A stretch of 64,000 nt of DNA from an uncultured Christensenella sp. (GTDB lineage Bacteria; Bacillota; Clostridia; Christensenellales; Borkfalkiaceae). How positions within the stretch are numbered: position 1 is the stretch's first letter; every line of letters begins with the position of its first letter. Location: positions 57,682 to 121,681 of the forward strand of contig CAJKUC010000004.1 in NCBI GenBank assembly GCA_905203015.1, given 5' to 3'. The position numbers and the translations under genes were made by a program. The notes beneath the pieces were generated by a model. The model was not told the origin of the DNA, did not search any database, and saw only the letters and a program-made list of their open reading frames with translations. This document shows positions 8,573 to 16,172 of this stretch, piece after piece.

Positions 8573-9199
8573 ATGAAATACAAACATGTAGTTTTCGATC
8601 TGGACGGCACGTTGCTCGATTCCGATCGTTCGTTGTTTCTTGCCTGGCGGGATACGTTCCGGCAATTCGGCAAATATTGCAGCGACGAAGAAATTTATGC
8701 TTCGTTCGGAAAAACGAGATGGGATATTTTCGGGATGTTCGGAGTGGATAAGCCTGACGAATTCTGGGAAGAGTGGAAGAAAAATTACAAACGGTTGTCC
8801 GCAGACGTCGGTTTCTTCGACGGCGTAAACGATTTGCTCGGCGAACTGAAAGAGCGCGGAATTAAGACAGGGTTGGTGACTTCGAGAGCGAGGGAGGAAC
8901 TCGACGCTTATTTTTCCGATCTGCTGAAAGGCGTATTCGATTACGAGGTGTGCGCGGACGATACGAAGAAACACAAGCCCGATCCGGAGCCGTTGCTTTA
9001 TTACGCCGCGCGGGCGGGGATCGAGCCGAAAGATTGCGTTTATATCGGCGATATGCCGACGGACGTACGTTGCGCCAATGCGGCGGGGGCGGATTCGGCG
9101 ATTATCGTATGGAAAAAAGAACGGGAAGAAGCGGCGCAACAAGCGGGAGCGAAATATATCTTTCATTCGCTGAAAGAAATATCGGAAGCCGTGGAGTAA
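8573..9199 (+). CDS. HAD-superfamily phosphatase (phosphoglycolate phosphatase-like)
   Basis: 208 residues. Motif I FDLDGTLLDSD near 8-18 holds the nucleophile Asp, motif II is the Ser/Thr in GLVTSRA, motif III the Lys in KKHKPDPEP and motif IV is GDMPTDV. A helical cap is inserted after motif I, as in Gph/PpaX-type hydrolases. GAAGGAGAAG lies 8 bp upstream of ATG. The substrate cannot be read from sequence. Confidence 0.88.
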   Translation: MKYKHVVFDLDGTLLDSDRSLFLAWRDTFRQFGKYCSDEEIYASFGKTRWDIFGMFGVDKPDEFWEEWKKNYKRLSADVGFFDGVNDLLGELKERGIKTGLVTSRAREELDAYFSDLLKGVFDYEVCADDTKKHKPDPEPLLYYAARAGIEPKDCVYIGDMPTDVRCANAAGADSAIIVWKKEREEAAQQAGAKYIFHSLKEISEAVE

Positions 9200-9224
9200 A
9201 AGGGAAGCGGAATAAAACATAAAG

Positions 9225-9260
9225 AAAAACGGCAGGCGAGAGCAATCGCGTGCCGTTTTA
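9225..9260. terminator. Bidirectional terminator between convergent genes
   Basis: AAAAACGGCA (9225-9234) pairs with TGCCGTTTTA (9251-9260); inner GCGA/TCGC adds to the stem. A-rich on the left and T-rich on the right, so it can stop both the HAD gene and the minus-strand gene beginning at 11830. Confidence 0.8.
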
Positions 9261-9283
9261 TGCCGTTATAACGTGTTTTGTTT

Positions 9284-11830
9284 TTAATCTTTATCGTATT
9301 TGCGCAGGATGAGATAATCCACGAGTATACATACGGCGAGCGTACCTAAAACGATATAGACGAGCCGCCAGACAAGATCGCGGTTATTGTTTTCTCCGCC
9401 GAGAGTCGTCTGATCGGCAACGGGCGTGCTGCCCTTCGTATCCGTTACGTATGCCGCGGGAAGGTAGCCCGTGCTCGTTTTGCCGGTTTCGTCGGTGTAT
9501 TCCACCTGATAATACAGCCAGTCCAGTTTTTCCACGCGTTTCAAGACGGTGATTTCCGCGTTGCGGGGAAGATAGGTTACGGTGAAAAGTTCGGTGAGAT
9601 AGGGGTATTTATAAAGGTGCAGGGCGTTCGTGACGTAGCCTTTTCCGCTGTTTAAAAATTCTTCGGGCGGATCTTTCAGATATTCGTCGGAGGAAATCTG
9701 CGAGCAGACGGATTTTTCGGCGAGAGCCGTGTAGTAATCGTTTTTCGATTCGTCGTAGACGGCGAGGAGCATGAAGCGATCCGTCTGTGCGAGCGCAAGC
9801 GCGGAGATACGTTTTTCCGTACGGGCGTGAGAGACGTAAGGGAAATACGCGGCATCGCGCAACGATGCGGAATCGAAGCGGATCAGAAGCGTTTTCGCAG
9901 GGCAGGAAACGACGGAAAATACCGCGCTTTCCTCGGCGAACAGCGTTTTATCCGTTCCGCTTACTTCGATCGACTCGAGCGTGGGAAGCGGAAGATCGTA
10001 CGTTACGGCGATAAAATCTCCGTTATAGAGAACGTACGCCGCGCCCGTTTCCGCGCCGAATGCGACGGAGAGTACGGGCGTTTCGCTCGTTTGGGAAAAG
10101 ACGAACGTTTTGGTTTCGCTGTCGTTGAGAGGATAGGAAACCGCCGCGGAGGCACCGTTGACGGCGCGTTCCGTGCTTTCGCATTTCACGATCGAACTGC
10201 CTTGCAGGGCATAGACGTTACGATCGAAATCGACGAGGAGTTTCGTCGGTGTGCTTTCGCCCGTAGACGAAGGGAGTTTCGCAACGGCGTCGGCGGGCGT
10301 TTTTGCCACGGTTTCGTCGATAAATTCCGATTCCGTGTAAGGATATACAAGATCGGAGTGCGCTACGTAGATCGTGCCGAAAATATCGGAGGCGATCATT
10401 TTATTCACTTTCCCCGTTTCGCGGGAACTCAAGCGATAGGAAAAATTTTCGTCTGCGGAAGCGTCGTTTGGAAGAAGGGCGTAGAACGACGTGCCCGTAG
10501 CCGCGTAATATGCGCCGTAAACGCACGTAACGCCGACGAACGTTTCTCCGTTTTTCGCCGAAAATTCGGCGATCGGAGCGATTTTCGAGCCGTCGGCGGG
10601 CGTTGCGGAAAGATCGTATACGGCAAGCGTGCCGTCGGCGTTGCCTGTGGCGATACATGCCGTTTTTCCGTCGGAGGCGATATATTTCGCGTTATTCGTT
10701 CGGATATGCAACGTTTTCGCCGTGCGATCTGCAGCCGTTGCGGCGGAAAGAACGTGCAGACGAGGATCGCCGTCCGATTCTTCGCCCGGATCGAGCGCGA
10801 CGAGCGTATCGCCCGAAAGCACGCAATCGGCGGCGGAGGAAAGCCTGCCGTCGGAAGGGGAGGACGAAGAAATTTCGTACGAGGTGAAATTACGTGTTTC
10901 CGCATTGAGTTGTTTTACGGTCTTTCCGCTTACGACGTAAATCATGCCGTTGTAAGGAGACGAAACGGAAGAACAGTTTTCCGCGATTTTTTCGGACGTA
11001 GCGTCGGCACTTGCATAGCGGCAGGCGTACAGATCTTTCGCCGTATCCGTATAATAGCAATAATCGCCGTAGAACGTGACGGACTGTACGGCGGACGGAG
11101 ACGACGAAGCGGACGAATAAAGTTTTTTCGTGTACCCCGGATCATCCGCGCGGCTTAAATAGATGCCGGCATTCGTATAATAAAGCGTTTCTCCGTTGTG
11201 CGCGAGCGCGGGCTTATCCGTGACGTTCGACGCGAGAGAAACGGGGGAAGCCGAAAGATCGGAGAGCGGGCGCGAAAAAATATTCGCCGTGGTGCCCGCG
11301 ATCGTGGTGTAATAGATCGATCCGCCGTGAATATCGAACGCGTTGCACGCTACGCCCGTATTCGACGCCGTGAGCGTGGAGACGGAGAGCGTGTAAAGGT
11401 ACATGCTTTGTACGGAGAAATACAGCGTGCCGTTTTCATCGAATTGCACCTGCGTGATTTTTTTATCCGTAGATTCGGAATGTTCGTAGTAGGAATAACT
11501 TCCCGCAAGTCGATCGTATACGTAAATTTTCAGTCCGTCGGCGATCGCCGTATAATTTTCCGTCACCGCTACGGACGAGGGTTCGGAAAGAGGGAGGTAT
11601 TCTTCGTACGAAGAGGGAAGAAAAAGAGAATCGTTCGCGGAATCCCGCGCCGCTTCAAAAGGCGCCGCGTCGGCGGAAACGTTTTTTAAATCGCCGTTAA
11701 AGCCGTTTTGCGCCGCCGAAAATTCATCCGCCGAAGCGGAGAACAGAGGGGAAAACGCGGAAAAAAACGTTCCGCAGGAAAGTGCGAACGAAATGATTTT
11801 TTTCTGTAGTTTTTTCTTCTTTCGTATCAT
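9284..11830 (-). CDS. Exported, C-terminally anchored propeller-like protein with SH3-like domain
   Basis: 848 residues. A signal peptide (Lys-rich start, hydrophobic 12-32, cut near SASA-DE), then about 600 residues of repeated short strands with GxLYF/GxxIYY-type blades suggesting a beta-propeller, then an SH3-like segment near 745-805 (LHLYKYPYLTELF, ITVLKRVEKLDWLYYQVEY, TGYLPAAYV), a short linker and a transmembrane helix at about 820-842 with a short basic tail inside. So it should be displayed outside the membrane. No catalytic motif seen. No ribosome site, and the -10 box is only 6 bp from the ATG. Similar tail architecture to the gene ending at 13224. Confidence 0.8.
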   Translation of the reverse strand: MIRKKKKLQKKIISFALSCGTFFSAFSPLFSASADEFSAAQNGFNGDLKNVSADAAPFEAARDSANDSLFLPSSYEEYLPLSEPSSVAVTENYTAIADGLKIYVYDRLAGSYSYYEHSESTDKKITQVQFDENGTLYFSVQSMYLYTLSVSTLTASNTGVACNAFDIHGGSIYYTTIAGTTANIFSRPLSDLSASPVSLASNVTDKPALAHNGETLYYTNAGIYLSRADDPGYTKKLYSSASSSPSAVQSVTFYGDYCYYTDTAKDLYACRYASADATSEKIAENCSSVSSPYNGMIYVVSGKTVKQLNAETRNFTSYEISSSSPSDGRLSSAADCVLSGDTLVALDPGEESDGDPRLHVLSAATAADRTAKTLHIRTNNAKYIASDGKTACIATGNADGTLAVYDLSATPADGSKIAPIAEFSAKNGETFVGVTCVYGAYYAATGTSFYALLPNDASADENFSYRLSSRETGKVNKMIASDIFGTIYVAHSDLVYPYTESEFIDETVAKTPADAVAKLPSSTGESTPTKLLVDFDRNVYALQGSSIVKCESTERAVNGASAAVSYPLNDSETKTFVFSQTSETPVLSVAFGAETGAAYVLYNGDFIAVTYDLPLPTLESIEVSGTDKTLFAEESAVFSVVSCPAKTLLIRFDSASLRDAAYFPYVSHARTEKRISALALAQTDRFMLLAVYDESKNDYYTALAEKSVCSQISSDEYLKDPPEEFLNSGKGYVTNALHLYKYPYLTELFTVTYLPRNAEITVLKRVEKLDWLYYQVEYTDETGKTSTGYLPAAYVTDTKGSTPVADQTTLGGENNNRDLVWRLVYIVLGTLAVCILVDYLILRKYDKD

Positions 11831-11836
11831 AAGAAA

Positions 11837-11865
11837 ATTATATCACGCCCCGAAAAAAATGTCAA
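11837..11865 (-). promoter_or_regulatory. Consensus promoter giving a leaderless transcript
   Basis: On the minus strand TTGACA (11860-11865), 17-bp spacer, TATAAT (11837-11842), then only six bases to the ATG at 11830. Transcription should begin at or next to the start codon. Confidence 0.8.
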
Positions 11866-12451
11866 TGATTTTCTCCCTTTGCTTTCTTTGGAAAGTAAAG
11901 GGATTTTTTGCGCTTTTTCGGGCGGAAACGTGCGCGCGGCAACGGGCGGAGTAAGCCCTGTTTTTCTTCGCCGGAAGGAAAAACAAGTGAGAATAGAGGA
12001 AAAGAATATCTTACAATAATCGCAGGATATCGTTAAAAATTCAATAAATATTTTTAATTATTGTAAAATAAAAAAGAGAAAAAGTCGAAAAAAATTTAAA
12101 AATATGACGTGAATTGTCATATTTAAAGTAGTATAATAGAACAAAACGAACATACGTTTGTAAATCTTGAAAAAAATATGGCACGCAAACGGGCAAAAAT
12201 TAAAATTTTATGCGATAATAATTGTGCAAGAGACAAAGCAATGGCGTGTGCGGCGAAATGTTGCGCGCTTAACGTAGCGGCGCGACGGGGAGAGAAAATG
12301 AAAAATTGCGGCGAAGCGGATTTTTGAAGAGAAAGCGAAGCGACGTTTTTTATCCGGACGTATGCGGGTATGCGCAACGGAGCGGGCGTAAATTGCGAAT
12401 CGGAAAACAGATCGGAAGAACGCTTGCGGGCGGCTCTGCGGGAGACAAAAA
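11866..12451. other. AT-rich intergenic region
   Basis: Nearly 590 bp without a gene. It is clearly AT-richer than its surroundings from about 12000 to 12240. It holds the palindrome and -10 box described separately at 12100-12137; after that there is a 310-nt leader to the regulator gene. Confidence 0.5.
12100..12137 (+). promoter_or_regulatory. Operator-like palindrome overlapping a promoter
   Basis: AAATATGAC (12100-12108), 7-bp spacer, GTCATATTT (12116-12124): a perfect 9-bp inverted repeat. TATAAT follows at 12132-12137; the palindrome covers the place where a -35 box would lie (no good -35 consensus is present). This is the arrangement expected for repression or activation by a dimeric regulator. 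Confidence 0.6.
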
Positions 12452-13057
12452 ATGATTGACGGGAAATACGGGAGGTTGATTACGATGAAAGACGAAATTA
12501 CGGGAAACGAAGAGAAAAAAGGCGTGAGGGCGAAGGATTCGGACGCGTACATAAAAACCGCGCTTTACGTGTATCCCGCGCTGAGAGCGGCGGCGCGGGA
12601 AGTGGGCGAACATATACAGAGGAAAGCCTGTTTGTCGTATGTGAGCAGAACGTCGTGCGAGAATCTTGCGACGTATCTGATCGGGCAGATCGGCGTGAAA
12701 GAAAAACTGGAAGAACTGCGTAAAACGCTGGGAGAGATATTGGACAAGTTGTCGGACACGGAGAGATTTCTGCTGTATGTGCGCTATTTCGGGAACAAGA
12801 AAAAATTTCTTTCCGATTTTTCCGACGAAGCAATCCGCAAGATCTGCGGTAGCCGGCGCAGTTATTACCGCAGACAGGAGCGACTGGTGCGGAAGATCGG
12901 AGAAGGGCTGAGAAGCAGGGGTATGACGGCGGATTGCTTTTATCGGGAATACGGGAACATTGATCTGATCAGGAACGTGGATAAAGCGCTTGCCGCCGGA
13001 AGGCGCGGCGCGCAGGGCGCGAGGGAAGAACAGGTGATTTTGCGGCTGGCAAAATGA
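12452..13057 (+). CDS. Sigma-region-4-like phage transcription regulator
   Basis: 201 residues from ATG 12452 (GGGAG 7 bp upstream); a second start at 12485 with GGAGG is equally good and gives 190 residues. The middle part (about 110-160: LSDTERFLLYVRYFG, then AIRKICGSRRSYYRRQERLV) resembles the helix-turn-helix of sigma-70 region 4 and ArpU-like late regulators found before phage terminases. The rest is unassigned. Its position before the head genes supports a role as their activator; that is inference. Confidence 0.55.
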   Translation: MIDGKYGRLITMKDEITGNEEKKGVRAKDSDAYIKTALYVYPALRAAAREVGEHIQRKACLSYVSRTSCENLATYLIGQIGVKEKLEELRKTLGEILDKLSDTERFLLYVRYFGNKKKFLSDFSDEAIRKICGSRRSYYRRQERLVRKIGEGLRSRGMTADCFYREYGNIDLIRNVDKALAAGRRGAQGAREEQVILRLAK

Positions 13058-13223
13058 GCGCGGAAACGGGCGGGAACGGGCAACGGACGAAAAGCAAAAC
13101 GTAAAAAATACAAAAAGCCCGAAGGGCGCGAAAACGAAACAGACGAGGAAAAACGTTCTTTTCATTTTCGCGAAGGCGGATGTAAGGCGGGCCTGACGGG
13201 AGAATATGATTGACGGACCGCCG

Positions 13224-13940
13224 TCAGGACATGGAATCTTCGTCGGGAGGGTACGGCTTTTTCGGAGAGCGAAGGATCAGGGCGGCAAGCGTGGGAATCA
13301 AAAGACACAAAAGGACGAGAAAGACGATCTGCGCGGGAGTGAGTCCGTTTTTCTTTTCCTCTTCCGAAACGGGATCTTCCGCGGGGGCGGTGCGTTCGGC
13401 GTATTCGGGGTTCCTGGGGTAAGTGAAGCCCATGGGGCGATCGACATAACCGAAATTGTCGCCGCGAAGGACGTAGCAATACTCTTTTCCGTTTTCGGAA
13501 TAGTTGCCGTAATAGGTGCATGTGACGGTGTAACGGGAAAGAATATCGCCCGTTTTATCGGAATAACCGGGGGCGTAATAAGTGATTTCGATTTTTTTAT
13601 TCAGCCAGGGCGTGGACGGGGTGAAATCCGTTTTTACGACGGACGAGGCGGACACGTAGCCCGTAAGGCGTTTTGCGCCGTCGGTATCGTCGAGATAAGA
13701 TACGCGGTAGTAACCCTCGGTTTCACCGAGAATACGCACGAAGTAGGTTTCGGGCAGATAGAAAAGGAGCAGGCGGGAAGCCTCCTCCGCATCGGAATAG
13801 AATGCGACGTTCGTATCCGGTATATAGGCGTAAGCCGTTGTTTCTTCCGCGTTTATCCGCATTGCGTTTTCAAAAAACAACGAGGGAAAAGAAAACAGAA
13901 ACAAAAACGCGAAAAGAATTGATGCGATTCTTCTTTTCAT
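13224..13940 (-). CDS. Exported, C-terminally anchored protein with SH3-like domains
   Basis: 238 residues. Signal peptide (MKRRIASILFAFLFLFSF, cut near NAEE), then SH3-like strands: FYSDAEEASRLLLFYLPETY, VRILGETEGYYRVSYLDD, TGYVSASSVV, and a possible second unit ending YVLRGDNFGYVDRP. A transmembrane helix at about 202-224 and a short Pro-rich inner tail. The layout copies the last 120 residues of the larger protein at 9284-11830. Transcribed against the head genes it sits among. The end overlaps an inverted repeat CCTGACGG (13192-13199) / CCGTCAGG (13221-13228). No ribosome site before the ATG. Confidence 0.75.
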   Translation of the reverse strand: MKRRIASILFAFLFLFSFPSLFFENAMRINAEETTAYAYIPDTNVAFYSDAEEASRLLLFYLPETYFVRILGETEGYYRVSYLDDTDGAKRLTGYVSASSVVKTDFTPSTPWLNKKIEITYYAPGYSDKTGDILSRYTVTCTYYGNYSENGKEYCYVLRGDNFGYVDRPMGFTYPRNPEYAERTAPAEDPVSEEEKKNGLTPAQIVFLVLLCLLIPTLAALILRSPKKPYPPDEDSMS

Positions 13941-13948
13941 ACGACTCT

Positions 13949-13954
13949 ATTATA
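13949..13954 (-). promoter_or_regulatory. -10 box close to start codon
   Basis: TATAAT on the minus strand, 8 bp before the ATG at 13940. No good -35 box at 17-18 bp. If used, the transcript is essentially leaderless, like that of the gene at 11830. Confidence 0.45.
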
Positions 13955-13995
13955 AAGGAGAGAAAAACGGTGATTTTGGGAAATCGGGGCAGAAT

Positions 13996-15432
13996 ATGAG
14001 AGATATTGTAGAAAAGATACGGGAGATAGAAGAAGAACAGAAAAAACGCGCGGCGGAAGATCGGCTGGCGAAATACAATACGGGGCGGAAACGGCATTTA
14101 AAGCAGATCGCTTTTCATAAATGCAAAAAGCGCAACAGGTGGGTGTTCGGCGGAAACCGTTCGGGAAAGACGGAATGCGGGGCGGCGGAGTGCGTTTATT
14201 TCGCGAGGGGGATTCATCCGTACAGAAAGAACAGAAAAGATACGATCGGGTGGGTAGTGTCGCTTTCCACGCAGGTGCAGCGGGACGTGGCGCAGAAGAA
14301 GATTTTATCGTATCTGCGCAAGGACTGGATCGACGAAGTGGTGATGCAAAGCGGCAGGAAGGATACGCCGGAAAGCGGCGTGATCGATTTTATCCGCGTG
14401 AAAAACGTATTCGGCGGAATTTCCGTGATCGGATTCAAAAGTTGCGATCAGGGGAGGGAAAAGTTTCAGGGAACGTCGCTCGATTACGTTTGGTTTGACG
14501 AAGAACCGCCCGAGGACATTTACGACGAATGCAGAATGCGCGTTTTCGACCGCAAGGGGGATATTTTCGGCACGATGACTCCGCTGAAAGGGCTGACGTT
14601 TGTGTACGAGAGAATTTATCTGAACAAATTCGACGACAAAGAAGTGTGGTACGAATTCATGGAATGGGCAGACAACCCGTATCTTTCAAAAGACGAAATC
14701 AGCGCGCTTGCCGCGACGATGGACGATACGGCGGCGCAATCGAGGCGATACGGGAAGTTTGCGGAAAACGCCGCGGGACTTGTGTATCCCGAATTCGACG
14801 AGCGGGTGCACGTGATAGAGCCGTTTGCCGTGCCGAAAGAGTGGCAGGACAATATCTCGATCGATCCCGGGCTGAACAATCCGCTTTCGGCGCATTGGTA
14901 TGCCGTGGATTACGACGATAACGTATACGTTGTGTACGAGCATTTCGCGGCGGGAAAAGATATAGATTACCATGCGGCGGAGATTGCGAAAATATGCGAC
15001 AGGCTGGGCTGGAAACGGGATTTTCGCGGGAGAATATGCGCGCTGATCGACAGCGCGGCGAAGCAGAGAACGTTATCGGGCGTGAAGAGCGTGTGCGAAC
15101 TTTTTTACGAACGGGGGATTCTGGTGAACCCCGACGTGAACAAAGATTTGTTTTCGGGAATCGCGTGCGTGAAAAGTTATTTAAGGCGGGACAACGGTTT
15201 GCCGAATCTGTATATTTTTTCAAATTGCGTGAATCTGATCCGCGAACTGAAAAAGTATTTCTGGGGAGGCGGAGACGTGCCGAAAAAAGAGGACGATCAC
15301 TCGCTGGACGAAATGCGCTATTATCTGATGTCGAGACCGAAAAAACTGCCGCCTGCGCCTGAAAAGACGGATGTACAGAAAGAAAAAGAAAGACTATGGC
15401 GAAAGGTGCTGCGCGAAAGGCGGAGAGGGTGA
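13996..15432 (+). CDS. Phage terminase large subunit
   Basis: 478 residues. ATPase motor and nuclease that packages DNA into the head. Walker A FGGNRSGKTE at about 51-60, Walker B LDYVWFDEEPP near 160-172, coupling motif GTMTPLKG near 192-199. The nuclease half shows acidic residues at SIDPGLNNP, ALIDSAA and DDHSLDEMRYYL. All motifs are intact, so the enzyme may be active. The ribosome site is weak. Overlaps no neighbour; the next gene follows after 188 bp. Confidence 0.92.
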   Translation: MRDIVEKIREIEEEQKKRAAEDRLAKYNTGRKRHLKQIAFHKCKKRNRWVFGGNRSGKTECGAAECVYFARGIHPYRKNRKDTIGWVVSLSTQVQRDVAQKKILSYLRKDWIDEVVMQSGRKDTPESGVIDFIRVKNVFGGISVIGFKSCDQGREKFQGTSLDYVWFDEEPPEDIYDECRMRVFDRKGDIFGTMTPLKGLTFVYERIYLNKFDDKEVWYEFMEWADNPYLSKDEISALAATMDDTAAQSRRYGKFAENAAGLVYPEFDERVHVIEPFAVPKEWQDNISIDPGLNNPLSAHWYAVDYDDNVYVVYEHFAAGKDIDYHAAEIAKICDRLGWKRDFRGRICALIDSAAKQRTLSGVKSVCELFYERGILVNPDVNKDLFSGIACVKSYLRRDNGLPNLYIFSNCVNLIRELKKYFWGGGDVPKKEDDHSLDEMRYYLMSRPKKLPPAPEKTDVQKEKERLWRKVLRERRRG

Positions 15433-15620
15433 GAGATATGCGAAACGAGACGGCGCGGCGGGAGCGAGAGATCTGCGCGGCGGGCGGAGTTGCCTTTCGG
15501 CGTGGCGGCGGCGAGGCGTATGCGGATAAAGGCGATATTCCGTTTAAAAACTTTTACGGAATCGTTTTGCAAAATCGCTTTACGGGATCGGAAATATTAA
15601 AAAAAGGAGGAAACGAAAAA

Positions 15621-16157
15621 GTGCGGGAAAAAACGGAAAACGGAAAGGCGGGAGAGACAAGCCCCGTAGGAAACGCGCTTTTAAAAGTGGCGTTGGGGTG
15701 TCAGGTGGCGGAAGTGACGGAGGAATACGCCGAAGTGGACGGGAAACTGAAACTATTGAAGCGTAAGAAAACGAAAAAGGATATTCCGCCCGATTTGAAG
15801 GCCGTGCAGATTTTATTGGAAAAGCGCGGCGGCGGGGACGTTACGGGCATGACGGACGAGGAACTGGAACGGGAGAAAAAAAGACTGCTGAGCCTGTTGA
15901 AAGCGCGGGAAGAAAAAGAAGCGAAAAAAGAGGCAAGGCTGACGGCGCTGAGGCATAGTACGGCGGCAAAAAAGATCGCGAGGACGGACGGCGGCGACAA
16001 AACGGAAAAAAACGGAAATCAGGACGGAGGACAGGAGGACGGAGACGTGCGAACCGACGGCGCGGGCGAGACGGACTACGGCAAAAAGGCGGACGGCGAC
16101 AAGGCGGGGCAAAGCGCGACGAAGAAAAAGATCGTGTGCAAAGCGAATAAAAAATAA
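15621..16157 (+). CDS. Terminase small-subunit-like protein lacking an obvious HTH
   Basis: 178 residues from GTG 15621, which has AAAGGAGG 10-11 bp upstream. The frame stays open further upstream (to 15396, overlapping the terminase) but without a ribosome site. Residues about 18-65 (LLKVALGCQVAEVTEEYAEV, KRKKTKKDIPPDLKAVQILL) resemble the C-terminal part of small terminases found beside such phage large subunits. The rest is highly charged and ends in a Lys/Asp/Gly-rich tail. The usual N-terminal DNA-binding domain is not visible. Confidence 0.5.
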   Translation: MREKTENGKAGETSPVGNALLKVALGCQVAEVTEEYAEVDGKLKLLKRKKTKKDIPPDLKAVQILLEKRGGGDVTGMTDEELEREKKRLLSLLKAREEKEAKKEARLTALRHSTAAKKIARTDGGDKTEKNGNQDGGQEDGDVRTDGAGETDYGKKADGDKAGQSATKKKIVCKANKK

Positions 16158-16172
16158 AAAAAGGAGAGGGGT

